Of a DNA stretch of 64,000 nt, positions 27,241 through 35,569 are shown piece after piece (the first letter of the stretch is position 1; each line of letters begins with the position of its first letter). The notes beneath the pieces are model-generated. The model was not told the origin of the DNA, made no database searches, and saw nothing but the letters and a program-made list of their open reading frames with translations. Source of the DNA: Bacterioplanoides sp965200585 (GTDB taxonomy: Bacteria > Pseudomonadota > Gammaproteobacteria > Pseudomonadales > Oceanobacteraceae); assembly GCF_965200585.1 (NCBI RefSeq), contig NZ_OZ241361.1; one strand, written 5' to 3'. The position numbers and the translations under genes were made by a program.

Positions 27241-29652
27241 ATGCAGTCACTTCAGACACAGTCACTTCGCCGCAAGCTGGTTATTATCTCCCTGATTACC
27301 AGTAGTTTAACGCTGCTGCTTTCTAACACGGCATTTATGTCGCTGGAATATTACCTGAGCCGTCACGATACTCAGGAAAAGCTGTCAGTACTGGGTGAAA
27401 TGATCGCCAAACGCGCAACCACCGCACTCACCTTCAGCGACTATGACCTGCTGCAAACCAATCTCAAAACCTTAAAAGCCGATAACAGCATCCTGCGTGG
27501 CTGTATCTACGATGATAAACAAAGTCTGGTCGCTCAGTATCAGGCGGCACAAAATCAGGCCAACTGCCCGGAGCGCTTGCTGCAGCTGCAGTCAGAACAA
27601 AACAGTAACTTCAGCCAATACTTTGTTATTCGCCTGGAGAATGAGCACATCGGCACCTTGTATCTGGAAAACAGCCGTCAGGAATTGCTCAATCGCTTTA
27701 ATCAGTTTTTACTCTTTTCGGTCATTATTCTGGCTGTCTCCGTTATGCTGGCTGTCTTTCTCGCCAACCAGTTACAAGACGTGGTGGCGCGCCCCATGCG
27801 TGAGCTCAGTAATACGCTGAAGAACATTATGCACAATAAGGATTATTCCATTCGTGCGATCAAAGAAAACAATGATGAACTGGGTGACTTGGTCGATCTG
27901 TTTAATGGCTTACTGGGAACCATCGAAGAAGAGAACTTATCGTTAAAAGATTCTGAGGAACGCTTCCGAAAACTGACAGCCCTGTCACCGGTTGGGATTT
28001 TTCAGGTCGATGCCCAGCAGCAACTGCAATATGTGAATCAGCGTTGGCGTGATATTCATGGCACCGAGGCTAAAGCTCCCAGCCTGCATGAATGGTTTAA
28101 GCAGGTACATCCAGCGGATCTGATACCGGCACAAAACGCCTGGAATCGTCTGATTTCAAAACAGGAAAGTATCGCTCTTGAACTGCGCCTGACGCGGCGT
28201 GACGGCAATTACACCTGGATTCATTTACTGGCTGGCGCATTACACGACCGCGATGGTGAATTACTCGGCTATCTTGGTGCTATTTCTGATATTTCAGAAC
28301 TGAAATCGGCCCAGATCAAAATGGAAAATCTGGCCTTTTATGATCCGCTCACCGGCCTGGCAAACCGACGTCTGTTTAAAAATCGGTTGGAAAAGTCGGT
28401 CAAGTCGGTAATGCGCTCATCCTCATCCATGGCGCTGATGTTTCTCGATATGGATCAGTTTAAACGCATCAACGACACCCTGGGTCATGATGCCGGAGAC
28501 ATTCTGCTCAAAGAAGTCGCCACCCGCCTGAATGCAACCGTGCGTGAAAATGACACCGTATCTCGTATTGGCGGCGATGAATTTACCATCCTGCTGACGG
28601 ATGTCCGCCAAACTGCCGATGTGCGGGTGGTGGCGGAAAAAATTCTGCATTCACTGGCGAAACCCATCCGTATTAAAGGTCAGGACATTGTCACCACAGT
28701 GAGTATCGGTATCACCATGACGCCGGAAGACTCAACCGATGTGAACACCCTGATGAAAAACGCCGACCTGGCTATGTACCGGGCGAAAGAGCTGGGCCGT
28801 AATAACTTCCAGTTTTATTCGGAAGATATGAACCACTCCATTCTTGAGCACCTGGCACTGGAAAAAGAGCTGACCGAAGCCATCCGCAGAGAACAATTCA
28901 CCCTGGTGTTCCAGCCGAAGATAAGCCTGTTTGATTACTCCATTACCGGTGTCGAAACCCTGATTCGCTGGGAGCACCCAGACAAAGGGGTAATCACACC
29001 TGATCGCTTTATTCCGGTAGCGGAAGAAACCGGACAAATTCTGGATATCGGCAACTGGGTGCTGGAGCAAAGCTGCCATCAGATTGGTTCTTTGATCCGC
29101 GATAACGTGTTACCCAGAAGCGCCAAGGTAGCTGTTAACCTGTCAGCCAAGCAGTTCGCTGATCCGGATCTGGCTGCCAAAATCCGCAATGTTATTGAAA
29201 TCAGCCAGATTCCACCGGAGTGTGTTGAACTGGAACTGACCGAAAGCACACTGATGGATGATGTAGAAACCGCCATTAAAATCATGCAGGAGATTAAAAC
29301 CACCGGGGTCTCTATCGCCATTGATGACTTTGGTACCGGCTACTCTTCCCTGTCTTACATTAAACGTTTCCCGATTGATGTATTAAAAGTGGATCGTTCT
29401 TTTGTCCGCGATATCCCGGAAGATCAGAACGACATGGCCATTACCGCGGCGGTTATTGCCATGGCACACAAGCTCAGCCTGGAGGTTGTTGCTGAAGGTG
29501 TCGAAACTCAGGAGCAGCTGCATTTCCTGCGTCGTAACAACTGTGACGAAGGCCAGGGTTATCTGTTCAGCCGACCACTTTCCCTTGGCCAGCTGCATCA
29601 GTTCTTACTGGAAAGTGAACGCCAACAACAGTCTCAGAATCAGCCGATTTAA
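27241..29652 (+). CDS. Membrane GGDEF/EAL protein with PAS and HAMP
   Basis: The 803-residue protein is a cyclic-di-GMP sensor-effector. Order: membrane helix at about 14-36, a periplasmic CHASE8-like sensor of about 120 residues, a second helix at 158-180, HAMP (about 180-235), PAS/PAC (about 240-360), GGDEF (about 370-530) and EAL (about 545-795). The cyclase motif is intact (RIGGDEFTI, 442-450). The phosphodiesterase signature reads ETL in GVETLIRWEHP instead of EAL, but NLSAKQF, ELTEST, DDFGTGYSSL and VDRSFV are retained, so hydrolysis is likely. It forms its own unit. The N-terminal ligand is unknown. Confidence 0.93.
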   Translation: MQSLQTQSLRRKLVIISLITSSLTLLLSNTAFMSLEYYLSRHDTQEKLSVLGEMIAKRATTALTFSDYDLLQTNLKTLKADNSILRGCIYDDKQSLVAQYQAAQNQANCPERLLQLQSEQNSNFSQYFVIRLENEHIGTLYLENSRQELLNRFNQFLLFSVIILAVSVMLAVFLANQLQDVVARPMRELSNTLKNIMHNKDYSIRAIKENNDELGDLVDLFNGLLGTIEEENLSLKDSEERFRKLTALSPVGIFQVDAQQQLQYVNQRWRDIHGTEAKAPSLHEWFKQVHPADLIPAQNAWNRLISKQESIALELRLTRRDGNYTWIHLLAGALHDRDGELLGYLGAISDISELKSAQIKMENLAFYDPLTGLANRRLFKNRLEKSVKSVMRSSSSMALMFLDMDQFKRINDTLGHDAGDILLKEVATRLNATVRENDTVSRIGGDEFTILLTDVRQTADVRVVAEKILHSLAKPIRIKGQDIVTTVSIGITMTPEDSTDVNTLMKNADLAMYRAKELGRNNFQFYSEDMNHSILEHLALEKELTEAIRREQFTLVFQPKISLFDYSITGVETLIRWEHPDKGVITPDRFIPVAEETGQILDIGNWVLEQSCHQIGSLIRDNVLPRSAKVAVNLSAKQFADPDLAAKIRNVIEISQIPPECVELELTESTLMDDVETAIKIMQEIKTTGVSIAIDDFGTGYSSLSYIKRFPIDVLKVDRSFVRDIPEDQNDMAITAAVIAMAHKLSLEVVAEGVETQEQLHFLRRNNCDEGQGYLFSRPLSLGQLHQFLLESERQQQSQNQPI

Positions 29653-29785
29653 AGCCTGCTAATAAACCATGTTCAGCACAACAATTAACCTGAATTTCTG
29701 GCTCAGGTATACTGCTGCGCTCAGTTACAGCTCCTGGTAACTAGGGCCTGTTAACACCTTTAATAACCAATAATTTAGCTTTCTG

Positions 29786-30838
29786 ATGACTCAGCCATTT
29801 CAATTCAGCGATGTAGTACTGGCCTGGTATCAACAACACGGTCGTAAACACCTTCCCTGGCAGCAAAATATTACTCCCTATCGGGTCTGGGTATCTGAAA
29901 TTATGCTGCAGCAAACCCAGGTAGCCACCGTTATTCCCTATTTCGAACGTTTTATGCAGCGCTTTCCGGATGTATTCAGTCTGGCAGCAGCCGAGCAGGA
30001 TGAAGTGCTGCACCTGTGGACTGGGTTAGGCTACTACGCTCGTGGCCGTAACCTGCATGCCTGCGCCCAGCAAGTGGTTGAACAATACCAGGGGGTCTTT
30101 CCAACAAGTGTTGGAAAGCTGTCTGAATTACCCGGTATTGGCCGCTCCACAGCCGGAGCGATTGCCTCCATCAGCATGGGAATCCGCGCTCCCATTCTGG
30201 ATGGTAACGTTAAACGAGTACTTACCCGTTTCTATGCAGTTGAAGGCTGGCCCGGAACCACAGCGGTTCAAAAACAGCTGTGGCAGGTTGCCGAACAGCT
30301 AACGCCTGATCATAGCCACCGCGAATACACACAAACCATGATGGATCTGGGGGCTACACTCTGTACCCGCAGTAAACCCGCCTGTGGTATCTGTCCGCTT
30401 CAGCCACAATGCGCAGGCTATAAAACCGGAAACCCCAGCCAATTTCCCAATTCCAAGCCCAAAAAAGAGAAACCGGAAAAGCACACCGCATTACTGATGC
30501 TGCAACAGCCGGATGGCTCACTGTACCTGGAGCAACGCCCACAAAACGGCATCTGGGGTGGATTGTGGAGCTTCCCGGAGGTGGAAAGCCCGGATGCTGC
30601 CCTTGTATGGGTCAAACAGCGCTTAGGCGTTGATGTCAAAGTCGAAAGCTGGGATAGCTTTCGCCATACCTTCAGCCATTACCACTTGCATATCCAGCCG
30701 CTCAGAGTTTGTTTAACCAAAACGGCGAACTGGGTAGGGGAAGATAATGGGCACTGGTACAATCCTGCTCAGCCAAGCGAACTGGGACTGGCAGCACCGG
30801 TGAAAAAACTGCTGCATCAGCACCAGCTGACTGCCTGA
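29786..30838 (+). CDS. mutY: Adenine DNA glycosylase
   Basis: MutY removes adenine mispaired with 8-oxoguanine. The N-terminal HhH-GPD domain has the catalytic Glu in EIMLQQTQV, the hairpin LPGIGRSTAGAIAS, and the catalytic Asp in ILDGNVKRVLTRF. The [4Fe-4S] loop is CTRSKPACGICPLQPQC, with C-x6-C-x2-C-x5-C spacing. A Nudix-like C-terminal domain (from about 225) recognises 8-oxoG, with RPQNGIWGGLWSFPEVE and FRHTFSHYHL. Length 350 is typical. It is followed by yggX 41 nt downstream, the conserved mutY-yggX pair. Confidence 0.97.
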   Translation: MTQPFQFSDVVLAWYQQHGRKHLPWQQNITPYRVWVSEIMLQQTQVATVIPYFERFMQRFPDVFSLAAAEQDEVLHLWTGLGYYARGRNLHACAQQVVEQYQGVFPTSVGKLSELPGIGRSTAGAIASISMGIRAPILDGNVKRVLTRFYAVEGWPGTTAVQKQLWQVAEQLTPDHSHREYTQTMMDLGATLCTRSKPACGICPLQPQCAGYKTGNPSQFPNSKPKKEKPEKHTALLMLQQPDGSLYLEQRPQNGIWGGLWSFPEVESPDAALVWVKQRLGVDVKVESWDSFRHTFSHYHLHIQPLRVCLTKTANWVGEDNGHWYNPAQPSELGLAAPVKKLLHQHQLTA

Positions 30839-30879
30839 AACAGCGCTAATTTATCTTCTGAATCATCGAGAATTATCTT

Positions 30880-31158
30880 ATGAGCCGAACCGTATTCTGC
30901 AAAAAGTACCAACAGGAACTGGAAGGACTGGATACCCTCCCCTTTCCCGGGCCTGCCGGTGAAGAAGTTTTTAATCATGTCTCAAAACAAGCCTGGCAAG
31001 AGTGGACCGAGCACCAGACCCGCCTGATCAACGAAAAACATCTGAACATGATGGATATGCAGGCACGTAAATACATCACCGAACAACGCGACAAATTCCT
31101 CAGCGGCCAGGAGTATGACAAAGCCGAAGGCTATGTCCCTGAAAACAAAGAAAAATAA
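30880..31158 (+). CDS. yggX: Fe(2+)-trafficking protein YggX
   Basis: YggX is a small cytosolic protein that protects iron-sulfur clusters from oxidation and supports their repair. The 92-residue sequence begins SRTVFCKKYQQELEGLD with the conserved Cys7. It continues with the family motif LPFPGPAGEEVFNHVSKQAW and WTEHQTRLINEKHLNMMD. It lies 41 nt after mutY, an [Fe-S] enzyme, on the same strand. Confidence 0.97.
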   Translation: MSRTVFCKKYQQELEGLDTLPFPGPAGEEVFNHVSKQAWQEWTEHQTRLINEKHLNMMDMQARKYITEQRDKFLSGQEYDKAEGYVPENKEK

Positions 31159-31172
31159 ATTCAAAACAAGTG

Positions 31173-31201
31173 TTGACAGCAGAACGTCCAAACGGTTTAA
31201 T
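31173..31201 (+). promoter_or_regulatory. Sigma-70 promoter of tRNA-Phe
   Basis: A perfect TTGACA (31173-31178) and TTTAAT (31196-31201) are spaced by 17 nt. A GC-rich discriminator (GCGCC) follows, as in stringently controlled stable RNA promoters. Transcription would start about 35 nt before the tRNA. Confidence 0.85.
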
Positions 31202-31243
31202 ACGCGCCACTTGAGAGGCAAACGTTACACAGCTTCTTGAAGT

Positions 31244-31319
31244 GCCCGGATAGCTCAGTCGGTAGAGCAGGGGATTGAAAATCCCCGTGTCGGTGGTTCG
31301 ATTCCGCCTCCGGGCACCA
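31244..31319 (+). tRNA. tRNA-Phe (GAA)
   Basis: A 76-nt cloverleaf: acceptor GCCCGGA pairs with TCCGGGC, D-arm GCTC/GAGC, anticodon stem GGGGA/TCCCC with loop TTGAAAA (anticodon GAA at 31277-31279), and T-arm with GGTTCGATTCC. CCA is encoded. The gene has its own promoter and terminator. Confidence 0.98.
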
Positions 31320-31328
31320 CTTATTTTT

Positions 31329-31354
31329 AAAGCCCTGATTCGTCAGGGCTTTTT
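31329..31354 (+). terminator. Terminator after tRNA-Phe
   Basis: AGCCCTGA (31331-31338) pairs with TCAGGGCT (31343-31350) around TTCG, followed by a T-run. Confidence 0.92.
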
Positions 31355-31422
31355 CGTTTCTGCTAGCTGGAAATAATGACAGAGTCACACCGCAAAGTTG
31401 CGACAGTCATAAGAAAGATCGA

Positions 31423-31560
31423 CTAGTACACCCAGAATGCAGCGCACGCCAATAACGCCAGCGCTCCCAGCATACAATAAAGATGGACGTGAACCACCTC
31501 ACGCGTCATAGGTTGCTGTTCGGTGTAGCCCAGCTCTGGTACAAAACGTTCAAGATCCAT
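31423..31560 (-). CDS. 45-residue single-span membrane protein
   Basis: A short ORF begins MDLERFVPELGYTEQQPM and ends with one hydrophobic segment (about 28-45, LYCMLGALALLACAAFWVY). GGAG sits 6 nt before the ATG, which is a good ribosome site. It lies alone between tRNA-Phe and the alpha/beta hydrolase. I do not recognise a family. The ribosome site, codon pattern and coherent topology argue that it is real, but it is short. Confidence 0.55.
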   Translation of the reverse strand: MDLERFVPELGYTEQQPMTREVVHVHLYCMLGALALLACAAFWVY

Positions 31561-31715
31561 AAGTTGCTCCTTATGTGACTCACCCTATCCAGATGAAGAT
31601 CCCAAAGTACTCTCTTCATACTAAGATTTGGCTTGTCCGCTTTCCTTGTAGTCTTTGCAGAGTTTTGTTTCTGCTCTGTAAATATTAGCCGTAATTTATC
31701 CAGTCAGCGTTGCCA

Positions 31716-32600
31716 TCATGGAAAAAGATACCGAGAAACCACCTGAATCTGGTCATCACTCATCAGCATCGGAGCATGGCCAACTCCGTCAAACTCAACC
31801 ATCTCAACATTGTCTTGTGCCGCCATCGCTGCGGCCGTTTCAGCCAGCAATAAATCAGACTCTGCCCCACGCAGCAGCAAGACCGATTGCCTGACCTGCT
31901 CCCAGATGGGCGATAGATCCACATCCCCTTTCAGCTGAGAAAAAGCCAGAGCAATTTGCGGGTCATACCGCAGTATCAATGTATCCTCCCCGCTTGTCTC
32001 CCCAGGCTGTGGCTCACAACTGTGCAGGGCCAAATGATGCCATTGTTCATCGGTCAGAGGGCCAAAGGAACGGGCAATATCGCGCAGGTGAAGCTCAACC
32101 TCGGTGACGGAATGGTAGGCCTGCGGTTTTCCGACATAAGCCGCAATGCGCTGTAAGGAGGCCATGGGAATAAAGTAGCTCACATCGTTCATTACCAGGT
32201 GGGTTAAAGGTAATGGTGACTGTGATGCGGCCAGCATCATACCAATCAAGCCCCCCATGGAGGTGCCCACCCAGTCACATTGTTGTGGAGAATATTCAGT
32301 CTTCAGGAACGCTAGTAATTGCGTCATTTGTTGCAGATACAGAGGGTAGCCGTATAACGCCGCATCCTGCATACGCTCACTGTCTCCCCGCCCTAAGACA
32401 TCCGGACAAATAACCAGAGCTTGCTGTGCCAGCTCGCGCGCCAGAAAATCAAAGTCACGGCCGTTACGGGTTAAGCCGTGGACACATACCACAATATGCT
32501 GAGGTAGATGATCCAGAGGCTTCCAGCATTGATACGCCATCTGCTTTTGCCCTTCAGGGGTATCAACCATTAAAGTGTGTTGTGAATGCAAAACCGTCAT
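31716..32600 (-). CDS. Alpha/beta hydrolase
   Basis: A 294-residue soluble alpha/beta-fold hydrolase. The oxyanion motif is VVCVHGLTRNGRDFDFLA (about 38-54), the nucleophile is Ser114 in GTSMGG, and the C-terminal Asp/His are in LLRGAESDLL and FDGVGHAPML. A helical cap lies between. Proteins with this CVHGLTRNGRDFD opening are often annotated as generic esterases or haloalkane-dehalogenase-like hydrolases. The substrate cannot be told. It is divergent from nothing and follows recQ's end on the same strand. Confidence 0.85.
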   Translation of the reverse strand: MTVLHSQHTLMVDTPEGQKQMAYQCWKPLDHLPQHIVVCVHGLTRNGRDFDFLARELAQQALVICPDVLGRGDSERMQDAALYGYPLYLQQMTQLLAFLKTEYSPQQCDWVGTSMGGLIGMMLAASQSPLPLTHLVMNDVSYFIPMASLQRIAAYVGKPQAYHSVTEVELHLRDIARSFGPLTDEQWHHLALHSCEPQPGETSGEDTLILRYDPQIALAFSQLKGDVDLSPIWEQVRQSVLLLRGAESDLLLAETAAAMAAQDNVEMVEFDGVGHAPMLMSDDQIQVVSRYLFP

Positions 32601-32674
32601 CAGCCTCTCCTCCTTTGAGCCTGCTCAGATAATCTGACCGCCTTTGTTAGATCATTTTAGATAAATCGTTTTAC

Positions 32675-34657
32675 TTAAACTATTTTATTTATCTCATTCT
32701 TGACCTGAGCATAAGGGTAATGCTCTAAGCTGCCCATGTCTCCCAACTGCCGGGCTTTGACCTTAGTTAGCCATGGTGCTGTGATACCGGCAAGGTAACG
32801 GGTCAATAAATCGGCTGAAGCCAGCTGATTAAATTGCTGCTGGATCGCTTGTTGTAGCGGCACACATAAAGCCTGTAGCTGCTCAGACTGTAATGCTGGC
32901 AGCGACTCTGGCTGAGACCAGGCTTGATGTTTGCCGATACACACCGAGCAATGACCACAATCCTGCGTCATATTGAGGTCATTAAAATAATGCGCCAGTG
33001 AGCGGCTTAAACACGTCGGTTGTTGCAGAAGCTGCAGCATGGCTTGAATACGCTGGATTTCACTGCGCTCTTTTTCGGCAAAATGGCTGGCTAACTGTTG
33101 CGCCAAGCCGGGTTGATTCAATTTATCCACATCCACCCGATAAACATCAGTCATTTGTTTGCTTTGCAGCTCCAGCCAGCCTTTTTCCTGGCAGTATTCC
33201 AGCGCCATAATTGCGCGACGGCGGGATTCGCTATCACTTGTGTGTTTTATCAGCGCATCGGTATCCAGCGTAATCCAACTGCGGGCTTTTTGACTGGTAT
33301 TAAATACCTGCTGCAGAAACTGCTGACGGGCGTCATCAAAATTGGCCAGCAATTCACTTTCGCTGATCGTCAGCTTGTATTTATATTCGGCAAAATAACT
33401 GAACTGCGCGGTTAAAATGCCACGCATTTCTAAATTCACCAACAGGGTTTTTAGTGGCAACAGGCGAATATTGCTCAACGCCGACAACGGCGTCATTAAA
33501 ACTTCCCAGCGCTGATCATTAAAATGTGTCGTCAGATTATGACGAATCTGATCCAGCACAATATGAATACCAGATAACTCCGGAGTATCACCATAAACAA
33601 AATTCTCCAGCACCTGAAAACCAGAGTTGTCGGCCAGCATCACACAATCCGAAGGCAAACCATCTCGCCCGGCACGACCAATTTCCTGGCTATAATTTTC
33701 GATCGTTTTAGGCAGGTCATAATGCATCACCTGGCGAATATTACTTTTATCCACGCCCATGCCAAATGCGATGGTGGCAGCAATACAAGGCGTTGTGCCC
33801 GCCATAAATTCCTGCTGGATTATTTCACGCTCATCGCTGCTTAATCCAGCATGGTAAGCCTTTACCGGAAAGGGCAAATGAGGGGCTAAATAATCTGCCA
33901 CCTCATGCGCCGTTTGTTGTAGCGTGACATAAATAATTGCACCAAAGCTCTCAGCTTTTTCAGACTGCTTTTTATTCAGATGCTGTAACCATTGTAGGCA
34001 TTTTTTTCGCCGTTCAGATTCAGCGGTAGGCTGTACCAACAAACGTAAATTCGGGCGATAAAAACCTGTGGTAACCACATCTTGCGCAGCAATATGAAAG
34101 CGCCCGCACATATCGTCTATCACTGCCTTGGTGGCTGTCGCGGTGAGTAATAACACCTGAGGGATATTAAAAGCAGAACAATAATCTGGCAGTTTTAAAT
34201 AATCCGGACGAAAATTATGGCCCCATTCCGAAATACAGTGAGCTTCATCGACCACCAATAACGAAATCGGAATTTGTTCAATAAACTGACGAAAGCGCTC
34301 GTTCTTTAAACGTTCAACCGATACCATCAGAATTTTGATTTTACCGCTGCGCACATCGGCCTGAATTTGCTGCGCTTGTTCACGGCTCTGACTGGAGTCA
34401 ATACTGGCAGCAGCAATGCCTTTGCTCTGCAAAAAAGCTACCTGATCCTGCATTAAAGCCAATAAAGGTGACACCACCAAAGTCAGATGCGGCAGCATTA
34501 AGGCAGGTAATTGGTAACACAAGGATTTACCGGAACCAGTCGGGAAAATAGCCGCAGCACTGCGCCCGGCCAATAAAGCCTCAACCACCGGCTGCTGCCC
34601 GGGACGAAGACTGTCAAAGCCAAAGGTTTGTTTTAAGACAGATACGTAATCTTCCAT
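32675..34657 (-). CDS. RecQ-family ATP-dependent DNA helicase
   Basis: This is a 660-residue SF2 helicase. Walker A is FPTGSGKSLCYQLPAL (about 38-53), DEAH is in VVDEAHCISEWGHNFRPDY (about 135), and motif VI is SQEIGRAGRDG. The RecQ zinc cysteines appear late, near residues 551-572 (CLSRSLAHYF then CGHCSVC), after an inserted region of roughly 180 residues. In E. coli RecQ they follow the helicase core directly. No HRDC domain is seen. It is therefore a RecQ paralogue, perhaps in addition to a canonical RecQ elsewhere, and its substrate preference is open. The preceding small gene ends 12 nt upstream. Confidence 0.88.
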   Translation of the reverse strand: MEDYVSVLKQTFGFDSLRPGQQPVVEALLAGRSAAAIFPTGSGKSLCYQLPALMLPHLTLVVSPLLALMQDQVAFLQSKGIAAASIDSSQSREQAQQIQADVRSGKIKILMVSVERLKNERFRQFIEQIPISLLVVDEAHCISEWGHNFRPDYLKLPDYCSAFNIPQVLLLTATATKAVIDDMCGRFHIAAQDVVTTGFYRPNLRLLVQPTAESERRKKCLQWLQHLNKKQSEKAESFGAIIYVTLQQTAHEVADYLAPHLPFPVKAYHAGLSSDEREIIQQEFMAGTTPCIAATIAFGMGVDKSNIRQVMHYDLPKTIENYSQEIGRAGRDGLPSDCVMLADNSGFQVLENFVYGDTPELSGIHIVLDQIRHNLTTHFNDQRWEVLMTPLSALSNIRLLPLKTLLVNLEMRGILTAQFSYFAEYKYKLTISESELLANFDDARQQFLQQVFNTSQKARSWITLDTDALIKHTSDSESRRRAIMALEYCQEKGWLELQSKQMTDVYRVDVDKLNQPGLAQQLASHFAEKERSEIQRIQAMLQLLQQPTCLSRSLAHYFNDLNMTQDCGHCSVCIGKHQAWSQPESLPALQSEQLQALCVPLQQAIQQQFNQLASADLLTRYLAGITAPWLTKVKARQLGDMGSLEHYPYAQVKNEINKIV

Positions 34658-34669
34658 TAAGCAGTAAAA

Positions 34670-35005
34670 CTATGGATTTGGGGCTAAATACAAGTTTTTT
34701 GTTCTAGTACCACCTGAGGCTATACCGCATCCATCAGCATTTTTTGTTGTGACATTAACGCGATGTCCCGAAAATTTTGCAGCCATCAAAACAGAAAGTG
34801 CAGCTTTCTTTGCTTCAGGCTCCCAGTCGACAAAAGAGCTCCAATACGATCCTGATGTATCATTTCGATTATTCATATAAACAACCGAACCCAACCCCCC
34901 TGTTTCAGTCAACAAAATTTGTCCGACATATAGGTTTTTACAATCACTAATGCTTGCGTGAGAAGTCATTGAAAACAAGGACATTAATAGAATTTTTTTT
35001 ATCAT
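34670..35005 (-). CDS. Small secreted protein with two cysteines
   Basis: The 111-residue product has a signal peptide (cleavage near TSHA-SI) and a mature domain of about 93 residues with Cys residues near its start (DCKN) and near its end (DGCG), which probably form a disulfide. Strands VYMNNRND and a helix EAKKAALSVLMAAKFSGHRVNV can be seen. AAGGA lies 9 nt upstream of the start. I know this only as an uncharacterised gammaproteobacterial periplasmic family. The gene at 61677-62030 has the same plan. It lies 12 nt before recQ. Confidence 0.7.
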   Translation of the reverse strand: MIKKILLMSLFSMTSHASISDCKNLYVGQILLTETGGLGSVVYMNNRNDTSGSYWSSFVDWEPEAKKAALSVLMAAKFSGHRVNVTTKNADGCGIASGGTRTKNLYLAPNP

Positions 35006-35032
35006 CGCTAATATTCCTTATAGCAATTTTTA

Positions 35033-35566
35033 CTATTGAATTTTATCTCTATGCACCACCGGGCTGATATTATTGGCGGCCAGAATATCCTGCGCTTTAT
35101 TCATTTTTGAGCGATTATTAAATGGGCCAACCATAATCCGATGCCAGACATTACCATTAACTTCACGCTCTTCACGATACGCCTGTAATCCTTGAAGAAT
35201 CAGTTCACCGCGTAAGCGTTCGGCATCTGACTCGGAACGGAAAGAGCCAGCCTGTAAACGGTATTCGTATTTAACCGCCGCGTCTTTCGGAGTCGATTTA
35301 TACTCTTCGACTTCTGGAACTTCGACGGTCTGGTTTTCCAGCAGTTTATAAAATTCGTAATTAGGTTTTGGAATATCTTCGGCGGCTTTTTCTTTCGCTT
35401 TATCCACACCTTGCTGCAGCATTTTACGAGCATCGCCCTGTACCGCACTTAATTCCTGACCTGCAGGAACAGTCGATAAAAACAGGATAAACCCAATAAA
35501 GGCAACAGCCAGGGTGGGTGTGGTAATCCACACCCACTTTGGAATTTTGCTAGCGCCGTCAGACAT
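35033..35566 (-). CDS. SPOR-domain membrane protein
   Basis: The 177-residue protein has a short cytosolic start, one membrane helix (about 12-30, WITTPTLAVAFIGFILFLS), a charged linker, and a C-terminal SPOR domain (about 97-172, YRLQAGSFRSESDAERLRG and NVWHRIMVGPFNNRSKMNKA). It resembles FtsN, which activates septal peptidoglycan synthesis, and FtsN genes often follow argS in gammaproteobacteria. It begins 3 nt after argS ends. It is shorter than E. coli FtsN, so I call it FtsN-like. Confidence 0.85.
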   Translation of the reverse strand: MSDGASKIPKWVWITTPTLAVAFIGFILFLSTVPAGQELSAVQGDARKMLQQGVDKAKEKAAEDIPKPNYEFYKLLENQTVEVPEVEEYKSTPKDAAVKYEYRLQAGSFRSESDAERLRGELILQGLQAYREEREVNGNVWHRIMVGPFNNRSKMNKAQDILAANNISPVVHRDKIQ

Positions 35567-35569
35567 AGA

